Below are positions 27,990-37,993 of a stretch of DNA of 64,000 bases, one piece after another (within the stretch, counting starts at the first letter, position 1; every line of letters begins with the position of its first letter). Source of the stretch: VAZQ01 sp963840535. Its GTDB lineage: Bacteria; Pseudomonadota; Alphaproteobacteria; Rhizobiales; Xanthobacteraceae. Location of the stretch: assembly GCA_963840535.1 (NCBI GenBank), contig CAWIZJ010000062.1:23654-87653 (forward strand), written 5' to 3'. Both the position numbers and the translations under genes were made by a program. The notes under the pieces were generated by a model. It had not been told where the DNA came from. It did not search any database and saw only the letters and a program-made list of their open reading frames with translations.

Positions 27990-29096
27990 CTACGAGGACC
28001 GGGCGAGCTGCATCTCGCAGTATTTCAGCGCCAATCTCGCGCGCGACGCCCAGGGCGAGGCATTGTCCAACGCAAGATAGCGTCGCCAGCAGACGGCCGC
28101 GGCCGCGTGCCGTTCCTTGCGCTGGTGAAGCAGACCGAGGTTGAAGATCGCGTCGGCATAGTCCGGGTCGGCTTCGAGCGCCCGCTCGAGGCACACGACC
28201 GCTTTGTCCGTTCGGCTCTGATCGTCGAGAATATCGGCCAGATTGTACCAGGCTTCGCAGAAGCGAGGGTCGGCCTTGGTCGCGGCCCGGTAGGCCGCCT
28301 CCGCCTCGACCTTGCGGCCGCTGGCGCGGAGCAGATTGCCGAGATTGAATGCCGCAGTCGGATCGCCGGGGTCGAGCCGCATGACTCTGCGATAAAGCCG
28401 CTGCGCGGCCTCGAAATCCCTTGCCTCCTCGGCCGATTGCGCCTGCTCGAACAGGTCGTCGGGGCTTTCCTGCGGTTCGCCGACCGGAAGCACGAACTGG
28501 CCGGTCCGGTCGGCACGTCCCTTCATGTGCTCGATCAGAACGGCGTCCGACGAAGCCGGATAGAGGCGCAGGTTGGATAACGCTGCTTCGGGCAGCCAGG
28601 TTCGGATGTCGAACAGGCTCCTGGTGATGGTCGAGAGTGCGACGCCGGATTCGAGCAATCCGGAGAGTTGCCGTGCCGCGGTCAGATCGCGAAAGCCATA
28701 GCGCCCCTCACGCTGGTCGAGCAATCCGAACACAGCGGCCTGCTCGACCACTTCGAGCGGAAGGCCGCTCAACGAAGCCATCTGACCGGCAGAATACGTC
28801 CTGAGCTGGTCGTCGGGGACGGCCCTTCCGGCCCATTCGAGGAACTGACGCTCGCTTGCGATTGCCACCCCGTAGGACTTTGCGAGGCTCAGGCTCTTCG
28901 ACGGTTTTCCATCCGCCAGGAGCGGCCATCCGAGCCCGCCAACCACGAGAATGCTGGTCGTCCTGGTGACACCGCGGCGCGGGGTGCCGCCTGCCCGACG
29001 CACCAGCGCGAACGCCTCCTCCCGTCGCATCGCCGCCAGCCGCCCAGTGAAAGCGACGGTGCGCTGCAACGCGGTGTTGCTCGGTTCAGTAGCCAT
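27990..29096 (-). CDS. BRCT - MerR-like helix-turn-helix - TPR protein in the end-joining operon
   Basis: This intact protein has 368 residues. Residues ~10-85 form a BRCT domain (TVAFTGRLAAMRREEAFALV, GGTPRRGVTRTTSILVVG, ASERQFLEW). Residues ~90-165 read as a MerR-like DNA-binding fold (YSAGQMASLSGLPLEVVEQA, GRYGFRDLTAARQLSGLLES). Residues ~195-360 hold at least three TPR units (AAQRLYRRVMRLDPGDPTAA, AFNLGNLLRASGRKVEAEAA, AWYNLADILDDQSRTDKAVV). It lies between ku and ligD in the same orientation, with gaps of 97 and 115 bases. BRCT domains bind phosphopeptides or DNA ends, so a scaffold or regulator role in end joining is inferred. Confidence 0.8.
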   Translation of the reverse strand: MATEPSNTALQRTVAFTGRLAAMRREEAFALVRRAGGTPRRGVTRTTSILVVGGLGWPLLADGKPSKSLSLAKSYGVAIASERQFLEWAGRAVPDDQLRTYSAGQMASLSGLPLEVVEQAAVFGLLDQREGRYGFRDLTAARQLSGLLESGVALSTITRSLFDIRTWLPEAALSNLRLYPASSDAVLIEHMKGRADRTGQFVLPVGEPQESPDDLFEQAQSAEEARDFEAAQRLYRRVMRLDPGDPTAAFNLGNLLRASGRKVEAEAAYRAATKADPRFCEAWYNLADILDDQSRTDKAVVCLERALEADPDYADAIFNLGLLHQRKERHAAAAVCWRRYLALDNASPWASRARLALKYCEMQLARSS

Positions 29097-29193
29097 GGTC
29101 GGGAGCGCGAGTCGGGAATCCACAGCACACAGAAGAAAACAGCCGACTGATCCGGCTGGCAACTGTGATTGCCGGCTCGCCGACCGAGACCTG

Positions 29194-30040
29194 TCAGCGC
29201 CCGGCTGCCTTCTTCTTGGCCGCCCGGCGCGATCCGGTGCTGGCCGCCGCCGGCTTCTTGACGCTGGCACCGATGCTCGCCCGCAAGGCATCCATCAGAT
29301 TGATCACGCGAGGCGCCGCCGGTTCCTCGCCCACGACCTCGATGGGCTTGCCGGCCTCCTTGGTCTTCAACAAGCTCGACCAGCGCCTTTTCGTAATGAT
29401 CCTCGTGGCTCTTGGGCTCGAAGTGGCCGCTCTTGGTGTCCACGATGTGGGCCGCGAGCTTCTTCATCTCCGCCGGGAGCTTGAGATCCGGTATATCCTC
29501 GAAATATTCGGCATGGTCACGGATCTCGTATTGATAGCGCAGGGTCGTCGCCAGCAAGCCCTTGTCGAAGGGCTCGAGCATCGCGACGTGCTCCCGGCGC
29601 GTCAGCACCACCCGCGCAAGCCCGACCACCTTCTTCTCCCGCATGGCATCGCGAATGACCGAGAAGGCCTCCTGTCCGACCTGGTCGGTCGGCGACAAGT
29701 AGTAGGGACTGGACAGGTAGCGGTCGTCGACCTCCGATCGCGGCACGAAACTGTCGATCTCGATCGTGTGAGTGCTCTCGATCTTGATCTTCTCGAGCTC
29801 GTCATCCTCGACCAGGAGGTATTGGCCCTTGGCGTATTCGTATCCGCGGCCGATATCCTCCTTGCCGACGGGCTCGCCGGACTCGGCATCGACCATTTGC
29901 TGCTTCAGGCGGTTTCCCGTCCTGGTATTGATCCGGTTGAATGATACCCGCTCGGAGCTCGACGACGCCGGGTAGAGAGCGATCGGGCACGACACCAACG
30001 ACAGCTTCAAGTAGCCTTTCCAGTATGCCCGGGGCGCCAT
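29194..30040 (-). CDS. ku: Ku, DNA end-binding protein of non-homologous end joining (one frameshift)
   Basis: MAPRAYWKGYLKLSLVSCPI with ALYPASSSSERVSFNRIN is the start of the bacterial Ku core beta-barrel; NRLKQQMVDAESGEPV, KEDIGRGYEYAKGQYLLVED and REKKVVGLARVVLTRREHVA follow. After a frame change near 29370 the C-terminus reads VINLMDALRASIGASVKKPA and ends in a Lys-rich tail (RRAAKKKAAGR) that would aid DNA binding and LigD recruitment. About 282 residues, typical of bacterial Ku. Homodimers encircle DNA ends and recruit LigD. It is the first gene of the cluster. Confidence 0.95.
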
Positions 30041-30237
30041 AGCCTGCTCCTACTCACGCTCGCGGATCGATGCACCCCAGCCGTGCGCCGTCATGCCACG
30101 ACTATAGCGAGCCCGCTCAGGGGGGTCGAATCGCAACTGCCAAGGACGTGCCGTGGAACCGGATATAAGGGATTGGTGTAGTTCCAATTAACGATGGAAG
30201 ACCGGGCCCGAGGGCGGCGGGTCTCCGCTGCAGCGGG

Positions 30238-31249
30238 TCAGTTTCCCGGCGCGTCCATCACCACGAAATCCTTGCCGGTGCGCGTGTCGGGTGTTGCCGG
30301 ACTGTCCGTGGTCACGAACACCATCCCCGGCTTCATGCGTTCATGGATCGCGTCGAGCACGTTCTGCGGCGGCGTAACCCGTTCCACCACGGAGGTGCCG
30401 GGCTTCACCGCACCGCGACGGCCGGCATCGAAACCGCTCGCGTGCCAGGTAAACCCGTTCTCATCCCCTCCCTGGAGAACGAACACATGGGAGCCGAGCG
30501 GTTTCGAGGGATTGGCAATGCTCGCCTTGCCTTGCGCGACGATCTCGCCGTTCTGCAGGACGTAGATCGACTTGTCGGCGCTGGAGACGAGGATCGAGGT
30601 GACCGCGTCGGTCTGGGCAAATTTGGGCTTGGTCTTCTTCGCGACCTTGGCAAGCTCCTGCTTGGCCTTGGCACCCGAGAATGAGGCCCGGATCGACGAC
30701 CGACGCCGGCTGGGTGTGGTCGGCCGCGATGATGACGGGCGTCCCGACCTGCGGTGACTGTCGTAGAGCTTCGCAGCAAACTCCGGCGGCAAGCGAACGC
30801 AGCCGTGAGAGGCGGGATAGCCCGGCAGCTTGCCGGCATGCAGTGCGATGCCGTCCCAGGTGAGCCGTTCCATGTGGGGCATGGGAGCGTTGTCGTAGGT
30901 GCTGGAATGATGCACTTTCGCCTTCTGCAGAATCGTGAATACACCGGTGGGTGTTTCGTGCCCCTTCTTGCCGGTCGAGCAGGGCGACATCCCGATCTGG
31001 ATGCCGTTGCGATAGACGAACACGGCCTGCCTGGGGATAGAAACGATGATCGCCACCGGCCCCGCGGGCGCCCGCTCCGGGCTGCCACTCCGATCGGCCG
31101 GGCCTGACCCCTGTACCGCCATTGCGAGCCGGCCTCGCCTGTGCCTCCAAGAGGATGTGGTGCGCGGCGCCCAGCAAACCGGCGCCGGTCACCAAGAGGC
31201 GGATCATGGACCGCCTGGTCGGATCCGCCGAGAACCGGCCATTCATCAT
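30238..31249 (-). CDS. L,D-transpeptidase (YkuD) with signal peptide, frameshifted
   Basis: The ATG at 31249 starts MMNGRFSADPTRRSMIRLL, then VTGAGLLGAAHHILLEAQA, a Tat/Sec-like leader. After an indel near 31110 comes IIVSIPRQAVFVYRNGIQIG, KKGHETPTGVFTILQK, then the catalytic block HAGKLPGYPASHGCVRLPPE with His, Ser and Cys in place. Two further indels (30680-30770) interrupt the middle. The C-terminal ~120 residues hold a second YkuD-like strand region (SADKSIYVLQNGEIVAQGKA) without the Cys motif. The enzyme forms 3-3 peptidoglycan crosslinks or anchors proteins in the periplasm. Confidence 0.85.
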
Positions 31250-31299
31250 TGGTGTATGCACCCGCAAGGCATGATCGATGATAGCGGGACCACGTTCTC

Positions 31300-31325
31300 G
31301 AAGAAAAGCCCCGCAGAAGCGGGGC
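31300..31325 (-). terminator. Intrinsic terminator-like hairpin, minus strand
   Basis: GCCCCGC (31308-31314), loop AGAA, GCGGGGC (31319-31325). Read on the minus strand the stem is followed by TTTTCTT, the form of a Rho-independent terminator. It lies 59 bases upstream of the L,D-transpeptidase start, where no minus-strand gene ends, so it may be a leader attenuator or the end of a small RNA. Confidence 0.55.
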
Positions 31326-31564
31326 AGTTGGGGGTGTCGAGGAGAGGGGCGTGACTGGACACTAACCCCGCGGATCGTCCGAGCCGCGGTAGCGGACGCC
31401 ACCGTCGAGCAGAAGCTGCGCGTGTGGTGACGGCGCAACAAGGCGCACTACGAGAGCACCGATCGCCGCAGACTCGACGTCGATTGGTCGTGCTATCGTT
31501 GGTGCTCCGATAGGGCGCTCTCTTGGGGCGACGCGATCGGCCCGTTTGCCCTGAGCCGAACGAC

Positions 31565-32378
31565 ATGCATCCCGCCGAGCGAATTGTCTGCCTCACCGAA
31601 GAGACCGTCGAGACGCTCTATCTCCTCGGCGAGGAGCGGCGCATCGTCGGCGTTTCGGGCTATGCGGTACGGCCGGCGCGGGTGCGCAGGGAAAAGCCGC
31701 GGGTCTCGGCATTCATCTCCGCGGACTTCGAGAGGATCCTGGCGCTCGAGCCCGACCTGGTGCTCACCTTCTCCGATCTGCAGGCCGACATCGCGGCCGA
31801 GCTGATCCGCCGCAACGTCGCGGTCCACGCCTTCAACCAGCGCGACGTGGCCGGCATCCTCGGCATGATTCGCACGCTCGGCGCCTTGATCGGCGCAACG
31901 TTGAAGGCCGATGCGCTCGCGGAATCGCTCGCACGACGGATCGCTCAGGTGCGCGCCGACGCGTCACTGATCGAGCGCCATCCGCGCGTCTATTTCGAGG
32001 AGTGGGACGACGCCGATGATCTCGGGCATCGGCTGGGTCTCCGAGCTGATCGAGATCGCGGGCGGCATCGAGGTGTTTCCCGATCTCGCCAGGCGCAAGA
32101 ACGCCAAGGACCGCATCGTGTCGCCGGATGCGCTGATCGCGGCCAGGCCCGACATCATCGTCGGGTCCTGGTGCGGCAAGCGATTCGCGCCGGCCAAGGT
32201 CGCGGCGCGACCGGGCTTCGCCGCCATCCCCGCAGTGCGCAACGGCTTCCTGCGTGAGATCAAATCGCCGCTGATCCTGCAGCCTGGACCCGCGGCCTTG
32301 ACCGACGGCCTCGACGCGCTCGTCGCCATCATCGCGGAATGGGCGGTGGGAGCCGTTGCGCGTCCTGCGGTGCGATGA
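31565..32378 (+). CDS. Cobalamin/siderophore-type periplasmic binding protein, BtuF-like (frameshifted)
   Basis: The sequence MHPAERIVCLTEETVETLYL, EERRIVGVSGYAVRPARVR and LALEPDLVLTFSDLQADIAA is a class III binding-protein (BtuF/CHU-type) fold. After a frame change near 32015, MISGIGWVSELIEIAGGIEV, LIAARPDIIVGSWCGKRFAP and AAIPAVRNGFLREIKSPLIL follow. A signal peptide is absent, so it may be a cytoplasmic cobalamin-binding protein as often annotated in this group. No BtuCD genes are adjacent. Antiporter gene converges on it. Confidence 0.75.
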
Positions 32379-32400
32379 CCGGTCGATCCTGTCGCGGGGA

Positions 32401-34192
32401 CTACGACCAGCCGAACCGCGACCACCAGCCGCGCGCGAGCTTCTTCAGCCTGCGCCGCCCATGTCGCAGGCTGTTCGTCCTCCTCCTCCGGAAGCCGCAA
32501 GCCGACGCTGGTGACGCGCCCGTCGGTCACCCGATGCGCCAACAGCGCGATCGGCCCGAGCGGCACGATGTCGCCCTGCCTCGGCCGCCGCTTGACATCG
32601 TCGGCGATGTGATCGGCCAGCGATGTCTCGGCATGGTCCGGCGCAATCGACAGGCCGTAGATTTCCGCCAGCGCGCCGAGCGTCACGTCGCCGGAGACGA
32701 AGAAATCGCCGAGCAGGCGCGGATCGGGCACCGCCGGTGGCGGCATTTCGACGAAGAAACGATCGAGCGCCTGCGCCTTTTCGGGCGGTGCCAGCAGATA
32801 GAGATAGTCGCCCTCGCGCACGCCCTGCACCTCGGTCGGCATCAGGATGCGCTCCTCGCGCACCACCAGGGTCGGACGCGCCCATGCCGGCAACAAACCG
32901 CGCCGCAGGTAGGGACTGTTGGCGCCGATGGGATAACCCACGATCTCCTGCTCGAGCTGCCCCGGCAGATCGAGCTCGACCCGGCGCGGCAGCGGGTCGC
33001 TGCGCACAAACGCGACACCGAGCCAGCGCGCGGCCGGCGCGATGGTCCAACCCTGAACCAGGAGCGACGTCAGAACGACGATGAAACCCACGTCGAAATA
33101 AAGCGGGGCGTTCGGCAGCCCGACGAGGAGCGGGATCGAGGCAATGAATATGCCGACCGCCCCGCGCAGTCCCACCCAGGAGATGAACAGCTTCTCCCTC
33201 ACGCTGAAACGGTAGGGCACGAGGCAGAGGAACACTGCACCCGGCCGCGCGATCAACATCAAGGTCGCGGCGACCGCCAGGCCGGGCAGGATCGCACCCG
33301 GGAGGCGCTCCGGCCACGACAACAGGCCGAGCAACACGAACATCGCGATCTGCGCCAGCCAGGTCGCGGCATCGAGGAAGGCGACCACCGTATTGTGGGC
33401 TCTCGTGGAGCTGTTTCCGACCACCAGGCCGGCGATATAGACGGCGAGGAAACCCGACCCGTGGACGGCCTGCGCCAACCCGAAGACGACGACGGCCCCG
33501 GTCGCAACGAAGGGCGCGTGCAGACCCTGCGGCAGGTCGAGCCGGTTGAGCACCAGCACCACCGCGCGGCCGCCGAAGTACCCGGCCAGCGCTCCGAGGA
33601 TCGCCTCCTGCATCAACAGCGTCACGATCTCGTGCCAAGGCTTGCTGCCTACCAGCAGGATCTCCACCAGAACGATGGTGAGGAAGATCGCGAAGGGGTC
33701 GTTGATGCCGGATTCGACCTCGAGCGTCGCATTGACGCGCGGCCGCAACCGCAGCCCGCGCGCGTGCAGCAGGAAGAAGACGGCGGCCGCGTCGGTGGAG
33801 GCGACGACCGCACCCACGAGCAGGGCTTCGGTCCAGCTCAGACCCAGCGTCCACACCGCGGCCGGCGCCGTCAGTGCAGCGGTCGCGAGCACGCCCACCG
33901 TCGACAGCATGCCCGCCGGCCCGATCACGTTCCGGAAGGTCTGGAATCGGGTTCGCAGGCCACCGTCGAACAGGATGAGCCCGAGCGCCACCGAGCCCAC
34001 GGTGTAGGCAACTTCCACATCGTCGAACTTGATGCCGAGGGGGCCTGCCTCGCCGGCCACCATGCCCACGATCAGAAACACCAGCAACAACGGCGCCCCG
34101 AAGCGCATGGCAATCAGGCTCGACAGGATGCCGGCCAGCACCAGGAGCGAGCCGAGCAAAATCCCGATGCTGATGGTCTCGAGGGACGCCAC
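32401..34192 (-). CDS. Potassium/proton antiporter, CvrA/NhaP2-like (CPA1 family)
   Basis: The membrane domain has about 12 helices: IGILLGSLLVLAGILSSLIA, LLVFLIVGMVAGEAGPLGIK, GSVALGLILFDGGLRT, LLVGAVVASTDAAAVFFLLH and ESGINDPFAIFLTIVLVEIL, carrying the conserved Asp of the ND motif. Two cytosolic modules follow: TrkA-C (RILMPTEVQGVREGDYLYLL) and CorC-like (LLGDFFVSGDVTLGALAEIY). The open frame runs to 31964 through the neighbouring binding-protein gene, but a one-base shift near 32460 gives a natural basic tail (RRLKKLARGWWSRFGWS) ending at 32401. The GTG start at 34192 begins MASLETISIGI. Confidence 0.88.
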
Positions 34193-34299
34193 GGGTGTGA
34201 TTCCTTACCGTGCTATTGGAAAGGCTGGCGGGCAAGGCGGCAACGACAAACATTCGGCAGGGCGGCGGTACCGATGCCGCACTGAAAGCAGCACCCCCT

Positions 34300-34535
34300 C
34301 CCCGACCCTCCCCCGCAAGCGGGGGAGGGAGGCAGCCGTGCCCGCTGCACAGCCGAGCACGCCACGGAAGCGACGTACGTCGCTGTCGAGACGAACGAGC
34401 GAATGTCGATTACGCGGCGCGTTGTCAATTACGCGGCGGTACCGATTGCGCGGCGGTGCCGATTGCGGCGCGAGCGTGCCGCAGCTTTCCCTCCCCCGCC
34501 TGCGGGGGAGGGTCAGGGTGGGGGCTCTGCACGGC
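34300..34535. repeat. Pair of inverted palindromic (REP-like) elements
   Basis: CCCTCCCCCGC-AA-GCGGGGGAGGG (34306-34329) and CCCTCCCCCGC-CT-GCGGGGGAGGG (34489-34512) are near-identical 11-bp hairpins whose outer flanks are inverted relative to each other. Between them are short imperfect tandem units with the core ATTACGCGGCG/ATTGCGCGGCG (34408-34472). This resembles a REP doublet or small MITE in the gap between the antiporter and EamA genes. Confidence 0.6.
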
Positions 34536-34613
34536 GTGCGTTCCGAATCGGGTCGACACGATGTCGGCAGCCACGTACTACGCCTGTGGGATCGCCGACC
34601 GAGGAGGAACGTC

Positions 34614-35522
34614 GTGACCGCGCCGGGGCCGTTCCTCCCGGGATCTTGGAAACGGTCGCCGAGCATCGTGGGCGTGCTCTGCGGCGCCGGCGCGGCGCTG
34701 TTCTGGGCGGCCGGCTTCGTCGCCGCGCGCCATGGCATCACCGCCGGGCTTTCGCCGATGGACATCGCGTTTCATCGCTTCGTCTGGGCAGGACTGGTGT
34801 TCCTGCCGCTGCTGGCCCGTAGCGGCCTGACCGACCTGGGCGGCGTGAGCTGGGGACAAGGCTCCTTGCTGACGCTCGCTGGCGGGCTGCCCCTGGCCTT
34901 GTTCAGCTATGCCGGATTTCTGTTCGTGCCGCTCGCCCATGGCGGAGTGATCCAGCCGTCTTGCGCCGCACTCGGTGGGCTTGTGCTGGCCACTGCAGTG
35001 CTCGAGGAGAAGCTGCCGGCGCAGCGGGCCCTGGGGGCGCTCGTCATCGTCGCCGGGCTCGCCGTGATCGGCGTCGAGGCGCTTGCGACCCTCGGGACGC
35101 GCGGCCTGGTCGGCGACCTTTCGTTCGCCATCGCCGGCCTGTTGTTTGCGACGTTCGGAATGCTGCTGCGGCTGTGGCGCATCACGCCGACGCGGGCGGT
35201 CGCCGTCACCAGCGTGGTGTCGTTGGTCGCCCTTCCGATCCAATGGATGGCCTTCGGCTTCGAGCGCATGTTCGGCCTCGGGGTCCTGGAGAACCTTTTG
35301 CAGCTCGTGGCACAGGGCATCTTCGCGGGCGCCGGTGCGACCTATCTGTTCACGCGTTCAGTCGAGCTGCTGGGCGCCGGCCGCGCCGCGGTGTTTCCCT
35401 CACTGGTGCCGGGCTTCACGCTGCTGATCGGCCTGCTCGTGCTCGGCGAGGTGCCGAGCCTGGCGCAACTCGCAGGCTTTGCGATCGTGCTGGCCGGCTT
35501 CCGCCTGACGCAGAAGGCGTAA
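34614..35522 (+). CDS. EamA-family (DMT superfamily) membrane transporter
   Basis: This intact protein has 302 residues, with ten membrane helices in two EamA repeats. The first repeat begins GVLCGAGAALFWAAGFVAAR and the second LVGDLSFAIAGLLFATFGML; IFAGAGATYLFTRSVELLGA, RAAVFPSLVPGFTLLIGLLV and LAQLAGFAIVLAGFRLTQ are typical EamA features. The GTG at 34614 follows GAGGAGG at 34601-34607. Likely exports a metabolite or amino acid; the substrate cannot be told from sequence. Confidence 0.88.
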   Translation: MTAPGPFLPGSWKRSPSIVGVLCGAGAALFWAAGFVAARHGITAGLSPMDIAFHRFVWAGLVFLPLLARSGLTDLGGVSWGQGSLLTLAGGLPLALFSYAGFLFVPLAHGGVIQPSCAALGGLVLATAVLEEKLPAQRALGALVIVAGLAVIGVEALATLGTRGLVGDLSFAIAGLLFATFGMLLRLWRITPTRAVAVTSVVSLVALPIQWMAFGFERMFGLGVLENLLQLVAQGIFAGAGATYLFTRSVELLGAGRAAVFPSLVPGFTLLIGLLVLGEVPSLAQLAGFAIVLAGFRLTQKA

Positions 35523-35544
35523 GCGGGATCGGCCTGCGCATTCC

Positions 35545-36789
35545 CTACTCCGGCCCGGCATATTTGCCGGCGGTATCGGGAAACATCGACTTCACGATCT
35601 TGAATTTCGATATGTCGACGGTGGCATCCATGTGCAGGAAGATGGCGGCGTCACGGAAGATCTTTTCCACGCCGAAATCGAGCATGACGCCGTTGCCGCC
35701 GTGCAGCTCCAGACAATGCTGCGCGACCTTGAGGATCTCCTCCGAGGCGAACAGCTTGACCATGTTGCAAAGCATGTCGGCATCGGCGGCGTTGTCGTCG
35801 ACCGCATGCGCCGCACGATCGAGCAGCGCCCGCACCGCCTCGATCCGCGTCGCCATGTCGGCGAGGCGCAGCGCCACCGCCTGGTGCTTGATCAGGATGC
35901 GCCCGCCCTGGGTATAGTTCTGCACGTATTGGGCCGCGGCCTCGAAGGCATGCACGCCGACTCCGAGATTCTTCGATGCCTGGATGATCTTGCCAGGACG
36001 AAAATAGACCCCGGCCTTGCCCAAGGCATCGTTCTCGACCAGCAGATGATCGTTGGGCACGAACATGTCCTCGAATACCAGCTCCCCGTTGTTCATGAAC
36101 CGACAGCCCATGGTCTCGTTGCAGCGCGCGACCGTCAGCCCCGGCGTCTCGCGCGGCACCAGGAACGACGATGTGCCCTTCAACATGCCGACCTTCGGAT
36201 TGCTGTTGGCGTAGACCACGTAGAGGCCGGCATCGTAACCGTTGGAGATGAACTGCTTGCGGCCGTTGATGACCCAGCCGCCGTTCCTTCTGACGGCACG
36301 CGTCTGCATGGCGGCTTCCGGCACGTCGTAGGGCAGCCAGCGGTCGGAGGCGCCGCGCGGTTCGGTGAGGCAATGCGCCAGCAGGAACTGCGGGTCCTCG
36401 GTCAGGCGCGCGAACCATTTCTGCTGCAGGTGCTGCGGCGCCAGGTTGCGCAGGAGGACGGACACTTTCCAGTTCTGCACCAGCTTGTCGGCGAGACCGG
36501 AATCGCCGCGCGCGATCTCCTCGGAAATCAGCGCAAAGGTACGGACCTCGCTCCCGGGATCGAGCTCGACGCCGCCGAACCTCTCCGGCACGCCGAGCGT
36601 GCGAATGCCGATACGGTCGGCACCGTCCAGTATTTCCGGCGGCAGGCGAGCACCCGGATTCATGTCCCACTCGCGCTGCCAGCTCGAACGGATGAACGGC
36701 GTGACCACCTCGTCGACGAAATCGCGGCAGGATTGCCGCATCAGGCGCTGCTCTTCGGAGAGGCCGCGGGTCGGAGCGATATCGAGCAT
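35545..36789 (-). CDS. Acyl-CoA dehydrogenase family protein
   Basis: This intact protein has 414 residues. FAD-dependent acyl-CoA dehydrogenase features include LAHCLTEPRGASDRW (cofactor-contacting loop), RNGGWVINGRKQFISNGYDA, VPRETPGLTVARCNETMGCR, and KLFASEEILKVAQHCLELHG then GNGVMLDFGVEKIFRDA. The usual catalytic Glu position falls near the end, but I cannot assign it with certainty. The substrate is unknown. It follows the aminotransferase gene by 22 bases on the same strand, which suggests co-expression in amino-acid or acyl-CoA catabolism. Confidence 0.88.
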   Translation of the reverse strand: MLDIAPTRGLSEEQRLMRQSCRDFVDEVVTPFIRSSWQREWDMNPGARLPPEILDGADRIGIRTLGVPERFGGVELDPGSEVRTFALISEEIARGDSGLADKLVQNWKVSVLLRNLAPQHLQQKWFARLTEDPQFLLAHCLTEPRGASDRWLPYDVPEAAMQTRAVRRNGGWVINGRKQFISNGYDAGLYVVYANSNPKVGMLKGTSSFLVPRETPGLTVARCNETMGCRFMNNGELVFEDMFVPNDHLLVENDALGKAGVYFRPGKIIQASKNLGVGVHAFEAAAQYVQNYTQGGRILIKHQAVALRLADMATRIEAVRALLDRAAHAVDDNAADADMLCNMVKLFASEEILKVAQHCLELHGGNGVMLDFGVEKIFRDAAIFLHMDATVDISKFKIVKSMFPDTAGKYAGPE

Positions 36790-36811
36790 GCCGGTGCTCC
36801 AGGATCGTGGG

Positions 36812-37993
36812 TTATGCCGCCTTGCGGCTCGCCAGGAACGTCCCCATCCGATCGAGCGCCTTCAGGATGTTCTCTGTCGAGTTGGCATACGATAGCCGGA
36901 CATAGCCCTCGCCCAGGATGCCGAAGTCCGGACCGCCAATGATGGCGACGCCGGCATCCTCGAGCAACGAGGACGCCAGCGCCTTGGCCTTCCAGCCGGT
37001 GCGCCCGATGTTCGGGAAGGCGTAGAATGCGCCCTTCGGCGTGGCGCAACCGACGCCGGGAAGGCGGTTGAGGCCGTCGACCACGACTTTGCGCCGCCGG
37101 TCGAATTCCGCCACCATCCTCGCCACTTCGTCCTGCGGCCCCGTGAGCGCCGCGAGCCCGGCATATTGCGCCGGAGCGTTGACGCAGGAGTGCAGGTTGA
37201 CCGCGAGCTTGCGCGCATAGTCGTAGAGCTTGCCGGGCCAGATCGCGTATCCGAGCCGCCAGCCCGTCATCGCATAGGTCTTCGACCAGCCGTTGAGCAG
37301 GATCAGCCGGTCGCGAATCGACGGATACGATAGCAGGCACACGTGGCTCTCGCCGTCATAGATCATGTGATCGTAGATCTCGTCCGACATCACGGCGACG
37401 TCGGGAAATCGCTCGAGGCCGGCGATCAGCCGGTCGACCTCGCTCTTCGGGGTGACGCCACCGGTCGGATTGGCCGGCGAGTTCACGATCAGAAGCCGCG
37501 TCCGCGGCGTGATCAGCTTCAGCGTCTCCTCGGCCGAGAACGCAAAACCGTTCTCCTCGCGGATCGGCACCGGCACCGGCCGTGCCCCGGTATACTCGAT
37601 CATCGAGCGATAGATGGGAAAGCCGGGATCGGGATAAAGAATGTCAGCCCCGGGCTCGCCGAACATCAGGATCGACATGAACATCGTCGGCTTGCCGCCG
37701 GGGAGAACCATCACCTCGTCGGGCGAGACGCTCACCTCGAAGCGCTTGTGCAAGTCGGCGGCGACCGCCTCGCGCAGCGGCGCGATCCCGACCGCCGGCG
37801 TATAGCCGTGGTGGCCGTCGCGCAGCGCCTTCACGGCGGCCTCGACGATGAAATCGGGAGTACGGAAATCGGGCTGGCCGATGCCGAGATTGATGACATC
37901 ACGGCCCTGCGCGGCGAGCTGGGTGGCGCGCGCAAGCACGGCAAAGGCGTTCTCCTCGCCGATGCGATCGAAGGCGCCGATGGTACGAAGCAT
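36812..37993 (-). CDS. Class I/II pyridoxal-phosphate aminotransferase
   Basis: This intact protein has 393 residues. The PLP lysine lies in LNGWSKTYAMTGWRLGYAIW. Other fold I signatures are VINLGIGQPDFRTPDFIVEA, GHHGYTPAVGIAPLREAVAA, ILYPDPGFPIYRSMIEYTGA, LIVNSPANPTGGVTPKSEVD and VMSDEIYDHMIYDGESH, and the terminal Arg in EGYVRLSYANSTENI. An upstream open frame extends to 38272 but lacks family similarity; the ATG at 37993 (MLRTIGAFDRIGEEN) fits. Probably an aspartate- or alanine-type transaminase. Confidence 0.92.
   Translation of the reverse strand: MLRTIGAFDRIGEENAFAVLARATQLAAQGRDVINLGIGQPDFRTPDFIVEAAVKALRDGHHGYTPAVGIAPLREAVAADLHKRFEVSVSPDEVMVLPGGKPTMFMSILMFGEPGADILYPDPGFPIYRSMIEYTGARPVPVPIREENGFAFSAEETLKLITPRTRLLIVNSPANPTGGVTPKSEVDRLIAGLERFPDVAVMSDEIYDHMIYDGESHVCLLSYPSIRDRLILLNGWSKTYAMTGWRLGYAIWPGKLYDYARKLAVNLHSCVNAPAQYAGLAALTGPQDEVARMVAEFDRRRKVVVDGLNRLPGVGCATPKGAFYAFPNIGRTGWKAKALASSLLEDAGVAIIGGPDFGILGEGYVRLSYANSTENILKALDRMGTFLASRKAA

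Noticed and set aside
28668..30040. Plus-strand open frames opposite ku and the BRCT/TPR gene
   Set aside because: Antisense shadows without domains; the minus-strand genes are clear.
32339..34285. Plus-strand open frame of about 650 codons opposite the antiporter
   Set aside because: Shadow of the antiporter gene: Arg/Gln/His-rich with no recognisable domain.
34306..34512. Two repeated palindromes considered as CRISPR repeats
   Set aside because: Only two copies, in inverted orientation, with no regular spacers; better explained as REP-like elements.
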